Made by a program: the position numbers and the translations under genes. A stretch of DNA of 44,855 nucleotides from an uncultured Erysipelotrichaceae bacterium. GTDB taxonomy: Bacteria; Bacillota_I; Bacilli_A; Erysipelotrichales; Erysipelotrichaceae. Shown here one piece after another: positions 17,183-25,008 of this stretch. A model generated the notes under the pieces. The model did no database searches. It worked only from the letters and a program-made list of their open reading frames with translations, and was not told where the DNA came from. The stretch is taken from NCBI GenBank assembly GCA_900315065.1, contig OMXQ01000007.1:1-44855 (forward strand). The letters run 5' to 3'. The stretch's first letter is position 1, and each line of letters opens with the position of its first letter.

Positions 17183-19516
17183 TTATTTCTGAATTTCAAA
17201 TTGTATCTGGACCGGTTCTGTCTGTCCGGTTGTAAGGGTGACAGCAGCTTTGCCTGTTTCCCCTGTGGTTCTGATATAAGTGCCGCTCATGCCGCCTTCC
17301 AGCGCAGCAACATGCGGACCGACGATTTCAACTGGCCCTTCCACTTTGATTTCTACAGGGAGCTGGGCATAGGAAGCCAGGTTATCCAGCTCATCCAGAA
17401 GCCGGATGCGGATGGATGCCATATCATAGGTATCTCCTTCATGCAGAAGCGTATGGGAAACTTTTGTTTCCAGATGCAGCTTTGTGCGTGGTGACTTGAC
17501 GACTGTCTTTACGACTTTGCCATCCTTGACGGCTTCAAACTTCCACACCGTTGCGTCGCCGCCCCAGGAACCTACATATTTGCTGTAAAGAGCAACGCCG
17601 TCGCTGTACTTCAGGTGATACCGCAGCATCACCCATCCCAGCATGGCAACGTACTTTGCCGGAAGATTGGCCATGCCGTACCGGCCGGCTGCATTCATTG
17701 CTTCCCGGATCAGCTTTTCCTTCTGACCGGTAAAGCCTTCATTATTCTGCAGCAATTCACCGATCATATCATCGATCAATATCGGCGGATGTTTCAGCCC
17801 CTTCCACTTTTCATGATCTGGTCTGAATTCCTTCACGAAATCATCATTCTTATAAAGTCTTACGCAATCAGCATTGGTGAAGGCATAGGTTTCCTGAATG
17901 GTGCCGCCGTCATAATCACCGATATCCATGGAAGAACCGATTTCAAGAACCGGTGTTTCTTCCTGCTGGGATGCATAGACACTTGCCGCAAGCTTCGGGT
18001 TGCGGAAGCTGTCCAGGACACCGTGATAGCAGATTCTGTCGCCGGAGCCAAAGTCCTTGTGGGTTGCGTAGTCAAACATGCACCACTGGAAGCAGCCTGC
18101 ATGTTGTCCGTCTGCGATTGCATCATTGAGCACTCTTGCATGCCTTAAAGCATGTTCCTGTCTTCTTTCCCACTTGTCATAGGACTTGGTCGGAAACATA
18201 TGTCCGTTTGCTTCGGAAACAATCAGCGGTTTCTTTACATCAGGCGTAACATCCTTCTTGGCTTTGACACCCTTGTTTGTACCGATATGGGAGAAGTCAT
18301 TGTAAGCATAGACATCTTCCTTCAAAGAACTCTTTTCCAGATATCTGACGCCGGAAGTAGGCCGGGTCGGATCAAGACGACGGGCAGCTTCATTGGTTGC
18401 CATATAGAGGGCATCATCATCGAGAGATTCATTAACCCGCACACCCCACATAAAGATGGAAACGTGATTCCGATATTCTCTGACCATTTCTTTGGTATTT
18501 TCAATGGCCTGCCGCTTCCAGGCATCATCGCCCAGATGCTGCCAGCCCGGTATTTCCGTAAAGACCAGAAGACCCAATCTGTCACAGGCATCCAGGAATG
18601 CATGAGATTGCGGATAATGAGAAGTTCTGACCGCATTGACGCCCAGTTCTTCTTTCAGAATCCTGGCATCTTCCACCTGTAAGGCATCCGGTACTGCGTA
18701 TCCTGCATACGGGAAGCACTGATGGCGGTTCAGACCTCTGACAAAATATGGTTCTCCGTTTAACAGAAAGTGATTTTCATCAACTGCAATGGTGCGGAAA
18801 CCAAATGTATATTCCTGTACGTCTTTGCCATAAGTAAGACGGCATGTATATAAAGCAGGATGCTCTGGTGACCATGGTTCAGCCCCGTCCACAATCAGAG
18901 AGACGGTTCCGTTTTCACCCTTCTTCTCTTTTTCTGCCAGAACTTTTCCGTCTTTGAGAAGTTCCACTGTAATGGTTTCTTCTTTTCCTTCCACCTGCAC
19001 ATCAATATCCAGCGTGTGAAGATTTGGTGTTTTCAGGAAAGCATCTTTGATGTAGTTCTGTTCTCTTTCTTCAAGAATGACATTGCGGTAAATCCCGCCG
19101 TATGTCAGATAATCAATCACAAAACCGAACGGCGGCACGGAAGGATTTTCCGTTGTATCCAGACGAACAGTGACAACATTGTCTTTTTCAAAATCAACCA
19201 GGCCGGTAATTTCATAGCGGAAAGAAGTATAGCCGTTACAATGAGTGCCGAGTTCTTTGCCGTTGAACCAGACGGTTGCGATATGGGCAGCTGCTTCAAA
19301 GATCAGGAAATATCTCTTGTTTTTATCCTTATCTTTGAAGGAAAGCGTCTTCCGGTAGCCGGCGATCATCTGATAAGAATCAGGATCTGCATAATGCAGA
19401 GGCACTTCTTTTACTGTATGAGGAATCCGGACAATTTCCTCGCCTTTTGCGCCATGCAGGAATGCATCGCTCCAATGACTTGTGAATTCCCAGTTGTTAT
19501 TGATAATTTCTCTCAT
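17183..19516 (-). CDS. Glycoside hydrolase family 2 (beta-galactosidase/beta-glucuronidase type)
   Basis: This 777-aa retaining glycosidase shows the GH2 sugar-binding domain (about 10-150), an Ig-like domain (about 155-245) and a TIM barrel beginning NGEPYFVRGLNRHQ. The acid/base is E363 in GVRVNES and the nucleophile E435 in LIVSEANGH. The region after about 545 holds extra C-terminal beta-rich domains. No signal peptide is seen, so it acts inside the cell. With a GPH symporter and an alpha-galactosidase beside it, beta-galactosidase is the likelier activity, but other GH2 specificities (for example beta-glucuronidase) cannot be excluded. Its ATG overlaps the TetR stop in an ATGA. Confidence 0.9.
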   Translation of the reverse strand: MREIINNNWEFTSHWSDAFLHGAKGEEIVRIPHTVKEVPLHYADPDSYQMIAGYRKTLSFKDKDKNKRYFLIFEAAAHIATVWFNGKELGTHCNGYTSFRYEITGLVDFEKDNVVTVRLDTTENPSVPPFGFVIDYLTYGGIYRNVILEEREQNYIKDAFLKTPNLHTLDIDVQVEGKEETITVELLKDGKVLAEKEKKGENGTVSLIVDGAEPWSPEHPALYTCRLTYGKDVQEYTFGFRTIAVDENHFLLNGEPYFVRGLNRHQCFPYAGYAVPDALQVEDARILKEELGVNAVRTSHYPQSHAFLDACDRLGLLVFTEIPGWQHLGDDAWKRQAIENTKEMVREYRNHVSIFMWGVRVNESLDDDALYMATNEAARRLDPTRPTSGVRYLEKSSLKEDVYAYNDFSHIGTNKGVKAKKDVTPDVKKPLIVSEANGHMFPTKSYDKWERRQEHALRHARVLNDAIADGQHAGCFQWCMFDYATHKDFGSGDRICYHGVLDSFRNPKLAASVYASQQEETPVLEIGSSMDIGDYDGGTIQETYAFTNADCVRLYKNDDFVKEFRPDHEKWKGLKHPPILIDDMIGELLQNNEGFTGQKEKLIREAMNAAGRYGMANLPAKYVAMLGWVMLRYHLKYSDGVALYSKYVGSWGGDATVWKFEAVKDGKVVKTVVKSPRTKLHLETKVSHTLLHEGDTYDMASIRIRLLDELDNLASYAQLPVEIKVEGPVEIVGPHVAALEGGMSGTYIRTTGETGKAAVTLTTGQTEPVQIQFEIQK

Positions 19517-20085
19517 TTTTTATCCTCCGCAATACCGTTCATGATGATGTCCATCATCTGATTCAGAGCATCGTTGTATTGAATGCCTTCAGATTTCAGC
19601 ACATTAGTAGAAAGAAAAGTTTCAAAGGAAGCCGTGACCATCGTTCTTAAGACCGGGATGGAAATGTTCCTCACAACCCCGGCATCGATCCCCTTCTGGA
19701 TTTCATTGATGACCGGTTCCCAGTCGGTTTCCAGGTGCCTGCGCAGCCTGGCGTAAACCTTCGGATATTTTTCTTTCAGATCGGACAGCTGGCGGAAGTC
19801 AATGACTTCAAAGGAATCCGGCATGGCAATCATGACCTGCTGGATTTTTTCCGGAATGGAAATGTCCTGGTCAAGAATTTCTTTCTTGCGGGCATGGATT
19901 CTTGCAAAACCGGTATCCAGCATGGCAGTCAGAAGTTCTTCCTTGCCGCTGTAGAACTGGTAAATTGTTTTCTTGGCGATGTGGAGATCATTGGCCACAT
20001 CGAGCATTGTAAATTTCAATCCCGATTTCTGGAATTGTCTGGCAGCTGATGCCAGTATTTCTTCTTCATTCATTTGGAAACCCAT
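19513..20085 (-). CDS. TetR-family regulator of the galactoside operon
   Basis: The 190-aa protein has an N-terminal TetR helix-turn-helix (about 8-55: ILASAARQFQKSG, LDVANDLHIAKKTIYQFYSG, KEELLTAML) and a helical ligand-binding domain. It is the first gene of the operon, with a 4-base overlap into the GH2 gene, so it is probably an autoregulated local repressor that senses a sugar or derivative. AGAAAG lies a few bases before the ATG. A second in-frame ATG four codons on is possible. Confidence 0.9.
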   Translation of the reverse strand: MGFQMNEEEILASAARQFQKSGLKFTMLDVANDLHIAKKTIYQFYSGKEELLTAMLDTGFARIHARKKEILDQDISIPEKIQQVMIAMPDSFEVIDFRQLSDLKEKYPKVYARLRRHLETDWEPVINEIQKGIDAGVVRNISIPVLRTMVTASFETFLSTNVLKSEGIQYNDALNQMMDIIMNGIAEDKK

Positions 20086-20103
20086 TTATTCTTTCTGGTT
20101 TCC

Positions 20104-20132
20104 AGTATAGATGAATGTAACCGCTTTCGCAA
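20104..20132 (-). promoter_or_regulatory. Promoter of the galactoside operon
   Basis: On the minus strand TTGCGA (20127-20132) and TATACT (20104-20109) are spaced exactly 17 bases apart, upstream of the TetR-GH2-GPH-GH36 genes. Confidence 0.82.
20116..20129. promoter_or_regulatory. cre-like operator (CcpA catabolite repression)
   Basis: TGTAACCGCTTTCG matches the cre consensus TGWAANCGNTNWCA at every fixed position except the last base. It lies across the promoter spacer and the edge of the -35 box, so CcpA bound here should block transcription when preferred sugars are present. Confidence 0.75.
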
Positions 20133-20179
20133 GTGCCCTGCAGAAGTTTTTATTACAATCTGATGAATTTGTATGACGG

Positions 20180-20212
20180 AAAATAAAAAAAGGACACACA
20201 GAAGTGCATCCT
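20180..20212 (-). terminator. gmk terminator
   Basis: A 9-bp stem (20204-20212 with 20191-20199, two G-U pairs) and a UUCU loop are followed by a U7 run on the minus strand, 28 bases after the gmk stop. Confidence 0.85.
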
Positions 20213-20239
20213 CTCCGATCTGAACTGTTTATGAAATGC

Positions 20240-20815
20240 TCAGACGTTGGCAGCCATGTACCGCTTGATAATGACACGGATAATGTCTGCGGCAAGCTTA
20301 GGATCATCGTTGCAGACAACATACTTGTACTGAGAGATGAGTTCCATTTCCTTGCTGGCTTTGGCCAATCTTTCCTGAACAATTTCTTCCGGTTCTGTAT
20401 TGCGGCCTCTGATCCGCTTTTCCAGATCTTCCATGCTCGGCGGTACAATGAAAATTGTCAAAGCATCAGCGACCTTTTCGCGCACCTGCTGGCAGCCCTG
20501 TACTTCAATTTCAAGCAGAACATTTCTGCCTTCTGCACGCAGCTTTTCAACTTCCTTCAACGGTGTACCGTAGTAATTGCCGACAAATTCTGCTGATTCC
20601 AGCAATTCACCGTTATCTCTTGCTCTTTCAAATTCTTCCCTGGTAACGAAATGATAATTGACACCGTCAACTTCACCTGGTCTCTGCTTGCGGGTAGTCA
20701 TGGAAACAGAGTAGGCAAGCTTCAGATCCGGATCATTTACAAATTCCTTTAAAATTGTTCCCTTGCCGACACCGGATGGTCCGCTTAATACAATCAAAAG
20801 CCCCTTTTTTGTCAT
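20240..20815 (-). CDS. gmk: Guanylate kinase
   Basis: Guanylate kinase phosphorylates GMP to GDP with ATP, an essential nucleotide step. The 191-aa protein has P-loop SGPSGVGKGT at 11-20, the GMP-binding SMTTRKQRPGEVDGVNYHFV, and the lid RIRGRNTE. Length is normal. It has its own promoter and terminator and is divergent from rqcH. The more usual rpoZ/dinG neighbour is not here. Confidence 0.97.
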   Translation of the reverse strand: MTKKGLLIVLSGPSGVGKGTILKEFVNDPDLKLAYSVSMTTRKQRPGEVDGVNYHFVTREEFERARDNGELLESAEFVGNYYGTPLKEVEKLRAEGRNVLLEIEVQGCQQVREKVADALTIFIVPPSMEDLEKRIRGRNTEPEEIVQERLAKASKEMELISQYKYVVCNDDPKLAADIIRVIIKRYMAANV

Positions 20816-20833
20816 GTGAATCCTCCTGAGATT

Positions 20834-20862
20834 AATTTACACTTCCGATCAATCTACGTCAA
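20834..20862 (-). promoter_or_regulatory. Promoter of gmk
   Basis: On the minus strand TTGACG (20857-20862) and TAAATT (20834-20839) are spaced 17 bases apart. A plus-strand TATACT pair (20868-20878) in the same gap probably serves rqcH. Confidence 0.65.
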
Positions 20863-20897
20863 CATGATATACTATACTACTGTGAGGTAAAACTTGT

Positions 20898-22568
20898 ATG
20901 GCTTTGGACGGAATTCTACTGCATAAAATCATTCCTGAAATCTCTGCGGCAATGCCCTTAAGGATTCAGAAAATCTGGCAGATTTCCAATACGGAAATCC
21001 TGTTTCAGGCGCATGGTACGCCAGGCAAAGTCCAGCTGCTGGTTTCCTGTCACTCCGTTTACAACCGCCTTCTGTTTTCAAAAAGAGACTATCCTACCCC
21101 TGCTGAGCCGGGCAATTTCGTCATGGTTCTCAGAAAATATCTGGAAGGTGCAACAATGGAATCCATTGAACAGGCAGGTCTTGACAGATGGTGTAAGATC
21201 ACCCTGCGTCATCATAATACAATCGGGGATCTGGAAAACCTGTATCTGTATATTGAACTGATGGGCAAGTATGCCAATATCATTCTGGTTTCCGAAGAAG
21301 GAAAAATCATTGATGCCCTCAAGCGGATTCCGCCTTTTGAAAATTCCAGGCGCATCATTCAGACTGGTGCGATGTTTGTTCCCGCCCCATCTCAGAATAA
21401 AAAAGATCCATTCGTGGAGCAGACCATTGATCCTGAATTGTCATTGACGAAGCAGTTTGCCGGCTTTTCTCCATTCCTTGCCAAAGAGTGCGAATACAGA
21501 ATGGCACACGGCCAGTCCTTTTCTGATTTCATGAAGGAAATTGAAGCTTCCCGTTCCTTATATATAGCTGATGATGAAAACGAACCTGTCTTCCACTGTA
21601 TTCCTTTACAGAGTGTCGGCAAGTGCGTTTCCTATCCTTTGTTTGAAGGCTTTGATGTTCTTTATTACCATCGGGAAGAAAAAGACAGAATCAGGCAGAT
21701 CACAGGCGATGTGTATCATGTCGTCTCCCGTAATTTGAAGCATCAGCAGCAGAAACTGCCGCGATTGTTAAGTGAACTGGATACCGCTATGGATTGCGAC
21801 AAGTACAGACTCTGGGGCGATCTTCTCTATACTTATAATGTTCGTGATACCAAAGGACAGAATTCCATCAATCTGGTCAATTATGAAGATCCGGACCAGA
21901 AGGAAATCAGAATTCCGCTGGATGTAAAGCTGGATGGACCAGGCAATGCCAGAAAATTCTATGCCCGTTACAACAAACTGAAAAAAGGCCAAACTTATGT
22001 TCAGGAACAGATCGATCTCTGCAAGAAGGAAATTGATTATCTGGAAGGAATGATTGAACAATTGGATCAGGCTGATTTTACAACTGCATCAGAAATCCGT
22101 GAGGAACTCAAGGAACAAGGCTATCTGCGCAATGAACAGAAGAAGGTCAGCAAGTCCAAGGCAAGAAAAAAGAAGAAGGATGCCCTTCCTCATATTACCG
22201 AAGTGAAATTCAGGGACTCTCTGATTTCCTTCGGCCGGAACAACCTGCAGAACGATGCCCTGACATGGCATATTGCCAGACGCAGCGATCTCTGGCTTCA
22301 TGCCAAGGATTACCATGGCGCTCATGTCGTGATTCATAGTGAAAGTCCGCAGATTGATGAAGATACCCTCCGTTTTGCGGCAAATGTCGCTGCCTATTTC
22401 TCCAAAGGCAGAAATTCTTCTTCCGTTCCGGTCAACTACTGCCCAGTCCGCAATCTCAAAAAAATTCCCGGCGCAAAACCGGGAATGGTACAGCTTGGTG
22501 CTTATAAAACAATTTACATTGATCCGGACGGGGAGCAGCTGGAAAAAGCCGGGATCAATTGTGATTGA
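20898..22568 (+). CDS. rqcH: RqcH, ribosome-associated quality control factor (NFACT/FbpA family)
   Basis: RqcH binds stalled 50S-peptidyl-tRNA complexes and recruits tRNA-Ala to add C-terminal alanine tails that mark the chain for decay. The 556-aa protein has the NFACT-N domain from MALDGILLHKIIPEI, the DR pair at D96-R97 needed for tRNA binding, a long coiled-coil middle (about 360-410), a Lys-rich linker (SKSKARKKKKD), and the NFACT-R domain with RRSDLWLHAKDYHGAHVVI and KKIPGAKPGMV. GTGAGG lies 10 bases before the ATG. TATACT repeats 20-30 bases upstream give a very short leader. Its 3' end overlaps convergent rluB by 14 bases. Confidence 0.95.
   Translation: MALDGILLHKIIPEISAAMPLRIQKIWQISNTEILFQAHGTPGKVQLLVSCHSVYNRLLFSKRDYPTPAEPGNFVMVLRKYLEGATMESIEQAGLDRWCKITLRHHNTIGDLENLYLYIELMGKYANIILVSEEGKIIDALKRIPPFENSRRIIQTGAMFVPAPSQNKKDPFVEQTIDPELSLTKQFAGFSPFLAKECEYRMAHGQSFSDFMKEIEASRSLYIADDENEPVFHCIPLQSVGKCVSYPLFEGFDVLYYHREEKDRIRQITGDVYHVVSRNLKHQQQKLPRLLSELDTAMDCDKYRLWGDLLYTYNVRDTKGQNSINLVNYEDPDQKEIRIPLDVKLDGPGNARKFYARYNKLKKGQTYVQEQIDLCKKEIDYLEGMIEQLDQADFTTASEIREELKEQGYLRNEQKKVSKSKARKKKKDALPHITEVKFRDSLISFGRNNLQNDALTWHIARRSDLWLHAKDYHGAHVVIHSESPQIDEDTLRFAANVAAYFSKGRNSSSVPVNYCPVRNLKKIPGAKPGMVQLGAYKTIYIDPDGEQLEKAGINCD
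22458..22486 (-). terminator. rluB terminator embedded in the rqcH coding region
   Basis: On the minus strand ATTCCCGG (22479-22486) pairs perfectly with CCGGGAAT (22464-22471) across a 7-base loop, followed by seven U (22458-22464). It lies 69 bases past the rluB stop, wholly inside rqcH. Confidence 0.88.
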
Positions 22569-23277
22569 CCAGAGCTAGTAATTTACGCACTTCAAAGGAA
22601 CGCAGTTTTCTATACTGCCCCTGTCTCAGATTGCCCAGATCCAGGAATGCATAGGCAATCCGGTTGAGTCTTGTCACTTCACAATTGAAATATTCCATCA
22701 TGCGCCGTACTTCGCGGTTCCTTCCTTCCTGGATGGTAATCTGCAGTACGGTTTTATTTTTCTTTTCGCTTCTTTCAAGCAATACAACTTCAGCCGGAAG
22801 AGTCATGCCGTCTTCTAACGGTACGCCTTTTTCAAGTCTGGCGCACATACTGTCTGTCAGAACACCGTTGACTGCAACTTCATATGTCTTCCTGATATGA
22901 GAGCGCGGATGCATCATGGCATTGGCAAAGTTTCCGTCATTGGTCATTAATAAAAGACCAGTAGTATCATAATCCAGTCTTCCGACCGGGAAGATTCTTT
23001 CCTTCACGTCAGGGAAGCAGTCCATGACGGTTGGTCTGTCCTTGTCATCTTTGACAGCTGAAATTGTGTGCTTCGGCTTGTTCAGAAGGAAGTATACCTT
23101 CTCTTCTTTGCCGATCTTCTGTCCGTTAACGACAACTTCATCTTCCGGGCCTACCTGTACGCCCATTTCCGTAACGGTCCTGCCGTTAACCTGGACTTTG
23201 CCCTGGGCAATGAGTTCTTCTGCTTTTCTTCTTGAGGCAATGCCTGCCTGCGCAATGACTTTCTGCAGTCTTTCCAT
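22555..23277 (-). CDS. rluB: Ribosomal large subunit pseudouridine synthase (RluB/RsuA family)
   Basis: This enzyme converts a uridine in rRNA (in RluB, 23S U2605) to pseudouridine. The 240-aa protein has an N-terminal S4-like RNA-binding domain (MERLQKVIAQAGIASRRKAEELI) and the catalytic Asp in VGRLDYDTTGLLL, plus the RNREVRRM motif in the C-terminal half. The choice between RluB and the close RsuA paralogue rests on overall likeness and is less certain. GGAGAA lies 5 bases before the ATG. It follows the small ParB-domain gene by 9 bases and is convergent with rqcH. Confidence 0.9.
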   Translation of the reverse strand: MERLQKVIAQAGIASRRKAEELIAQGKVQVNGRTVTEMGVQVGPEDEVVVNGQKIGKEEKVYFLLNKPKHTISAVKDDKDRPTVMDCFPDVKERIFPVGRLDYDTTGLLLMTNDGNFANAMMHPRSHIRKTYEVAVNGVLTDSMCARLEKGVPLEDGMTLPAEVVLLERSEKKNKTVLQITIQEGRNREVRRMMEYFNCEVTRLNRIAYAFLDLGNLRQGQYRKLRSFEVRKLLALVNHN

Positions 23278-23286
23278 ATATTTCTC

Positions 23287-23562
23287 CTAGTGTAAATTCT
23301 GTGTATTGCCCCAGAAGGAGCTGCCGGCTTTGGAAAAATCATTGAGGATCATGATCGGAATCCTGTCAAACTTCGGATTTTCTTTCTTCAGTGCGGCACA
23401 GGCACTTAGTCTTCTATTTCCATCTACGCATTCATAATAGCCGTCCCTGGCCTTGACCTGAACAGGAATGGCGACGCCTCTTTTACGGATGGATTCCAGT
23501 AAGTCCCCGGGATCTTTTGTTTGATAGTGAATTTCTTCCAGGGTAACAATGGTATTAATCAT
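23287..23562 (-). CDS. Standalone ParB/sulfiredoxin-like domain protein (91 aa)
   Basis: The protein is little more than a ParB N-terminal-type domain: LLESIRKRGVAIPVQVKARD at about 24-43 and YYECVDGNRRLSACAALKKE at about 45-64, the latter being the GxRR-type nucleotide-binding box. It lacks the helix-turn-helix and dimerisation parts of chromosome-partitioning ParB. A role in segregation is unlikely; similar minimal domains bind nucleotides such as CTP or ATP. I chose the ATG at 23562, behind AGAAGG; an upstream extension overlaps the promoter. It is co-transcribed with rluB from an extended -10 promoter. Function is unknown. Confidence 0.75.
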   Translation of the reverse strand: MINTIVTLEEIHYQTKDPGDLLESIRKRGVAIPVQVKARDGYYECVDGNRRLSACAALKKENPKFDRIPIMILNDFSKAGSSFWGNTQNLH

Positions 23563-23592
23563 TTCTTCTGCCTTCTTTTCAATAGCGGAACT

Positions 23593-23601
23593 ATTGTAAC
23601 A
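23593..23601 (-). promoter_or_regulatory. Extended -10 promoter of the ParB-like gene and rluB
   Basis: The minus strand reads TGTTACAAT, a TGn-extended -10 box, 31 bases before the start codon. No convincing -35 is seen. The same TGTTACAAT string occurs upstream of the tocopherol-cyclase-like gene. Confidence 0.6.
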
Positions 23602-23609
23602 TACTGAAA

Positions 23610-23641
23610 CAAAAACAGCAGTCATACTTTGACGACTGCTG
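23610..23641 (-). terminator. Terminator of the Nudix/C39-like pair
   Basis: CAGCAGTC and GACTGCTG (23616-23623, 23634-23641) form a perfect 8-bp stem followed by TTTTTG on the minus strand, immediately after the stop codon. Confidence 0.88.
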
Positions 23642-24508
23642 CTATTTCCAGATCAATGCTGCTCCAGGTACCATCGCAAATCTTTCCAGAAAACTCTCTG
23701 CCTTTTCTTCATGATCCTTCTTCCCATAAGCGGCATTATAGAAATGAAAGGTACCATTCTTCAGATTTTCATAAGCAACATAATGAGCACCTTGCGAATG
23801 AACATAGAGTAGTATGCCGCACTGGCTTTGTGCCATGGTCCTGGCAAGATTCTTTTTGAACTTATAGGTATAGTGACAAGGCACCTTCCGGTTCAGCCAG
23901 AGATACAGAGAACCGATCTCCTGGCCTGCAGCTTTTCCAAGTAATGAGTGCCGGCTGAGACTTTGTTCAATTTCCTGCATGTCGGTTTCTTTGCCAAGCA
24001 GGCGGAGAAAGTTGTATGCCGCGATCCAGCCGCATCCCTTGTCTCTGGTATTGAACCAGCCGAACGGAATCTTTTCCATCCTGCCCTGGTTGATGAGATA
24101 GCCTTCTTCATCAAAGCAGGCATCCGGCACAACAAACTTCCATGGTTCATAGATTTTCTGGAAAGCCTGTCCTTTTGGATAAAAACCGCAGCCGGAAAGA
24201 AGACGCCCGTATTGGCTGCCATCTTTCACGACGACTTTCTTTTCTCTTTCCTTGCGGAAGATATTTTCCAATAATCTCTGCACAAGATGAAGGGAAGACA
24301 AAGAAGCAGGATCCGTTAAATAGAGAGAAAGAAAAACTGTATCTTCTTCTCTTCGGTAAGCATAGACGCCGATTGCGTCTGCGTGATCAATGAGATAGCC
24401 GCTCTCCTTCTTCCCTTCAAAGAAAGAAGCCGGGAAATCTCTGGTCAGATCATACATATCCGCATAGCGGTCATTAGCTGCTTCTGAAAAGGATACCAGT
24501 CTTCTCAC
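23642..24508 (-). CDS. Fusion of a GNAT-like domain and a C39/papain-like cysteine peptidase domain
   Basis: The 288-aa protein appears to have two parts. Residues about 1-118 have the strand-helix pattern of a GNAT acetyltransferase, ending in the typical YGRLLSGCGFYPKG segment. Residues about 145-288 look like a papain-like/C39 domain: C159 in RDKGCGWIAAYNFLR, H242 in QGAHYVAYE, and N258 in FHFYNAAYG form a plausible Cys-His-Asn triad. There is no signal peptide or transporter, so it is not an ordinary bacteriocin-exporting C39 protein. It starts with GTG in a GTGA overlap with the Nudix gene, behind GAGGAAG. Function is unknown; deamidase, transglutaminase or peptidase are all possible. 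The domain calls are by eye. Confidence 0.7.
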   Translation of the reverse strand: MRRLVSFSEAANDRYADMYDLTRDFPASFFEGKKESGYLIDHADAIGVYAYRREEDTVFLSLYLTDPASLSSLHLVQRLLENIFRKEREKKVVVKDGSQYGRLLSGCGFYPKGQAFQKIYEPWKFVVPDACFDEEGYLINQGRMEKIPFGWFNTRDKGCGWIAAYNFLRLLGKETDMQEIEQSLSRHSLLGKAAGQEIGSLYLWLNRKVPCHYTYKFKKNLARTMAQSQCGILLYVHSQGAHYVAYENLKNGTFHFYNAAYGKKDHEEKAESFLERFAMVPGAALIWK

Positions 24509-24933
24509 ATTGCTTCCTCAGGATCGCTGTGAACCTTCAGGAATCTGGCTGCTTTCTTCAGAATAGCAGCGTCATTTTCATAAGTGACGGCCGGCAGAGC
24601 ACGGACATATTCAGCCCACTGCATATCCTGCAGCTCTTCCTTCTGGACCTTTTCCTTGCCGCCGATCGGACGGGCAAGGAAGTAAACAACTTCCTTGATG
24701 ACACCAGGTTCCGGAGAATAGCTTGTGACAGTCCTGAAACCATCCAGAATGGCAACATCCAGTCCTGTTTCTTCTCTGATTTCACGCAAAGCTGTTTCAG
24801 TTTCTGTTTCGTCTTTTTCAACATGGCCCTTCGGGAAGCACCAGTGTCCCTGTACCTGATGAATGACCAGAAACTCAGGTTTATCGTCTGTTATCCTGAA
24901 TACGACTGCACCGCATGATTTTTCCTTCTTCAT
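24505..24933 (-). CDS. Nudix hydrolase (diadenosine polyphosphate hydrolase type)
   Basis: The 142-aa protein has a complete Nudix box, GHVEKDETETETALREIREETGL at residues 36-58, with the metal-binding REIREE core at 50-55. The preceding WCFPKGH and the N-terminal CGAVVFR pattern fit bacterial Ap4A or NDP-sugar-cleaving Nudix enzymes. GAAAGGAG lies 9 bases before the ATG, and a TATAAT (24962-24967, minus) lies just upstream. It shares 4 bases with the downstream C39-like gene, so the two are translationally coupled and may share a nucleotide-linked substrate or signal. Confidence 0.88.
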   Translation of the reverse strand: MKKEKSCGAVVFRITDDKPEFLVIHQVQGHWCFPKGHVEKDETETETALREIREETGLDVAILDGFRTVTSYSPEPGVIKEVVYFLARPIGGKEKVQKEELQDMQWAEYVRALPAVTYENDAAILKKAARFLKVHSDPEEAM

Positions 24934-24981
24934 AAGCTGTTCTCCTTTCGATATATGGATAATTATAGCAATCTTTCATAG

Positions 24982-25007
24982 AAAAAGACGAAGTTTTGTC
25001 TTCGTCT
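24982..25007 (-). terminator. Terminator of the pepF-M42 peptidase unit
   Basis: AGACGAAG and CTTCGTCT (24986-24993, 25000-25007) form an 8-bp stem with a 6-base loop, followed by U5 on the minus strand, right after the M42 stop. Confidence 0.9.
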
Positions 25008-25008
25008 C

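Noticed and set aside
13742-20085. The glycosidase operon as a polysaccharide utilisation island acquired by transfer
   Set aside because: No integrase, tRNA, flanking repeat or clear composition shift was seen; it looks like an ordinary regulated operon.
20086-20130. GGTT/AACC ends around the galactoside promoter as a TetR operator
   Set aside because: Only four bases are symmetric; the cre match explains the region better, and no good TetR palindrome is visible.
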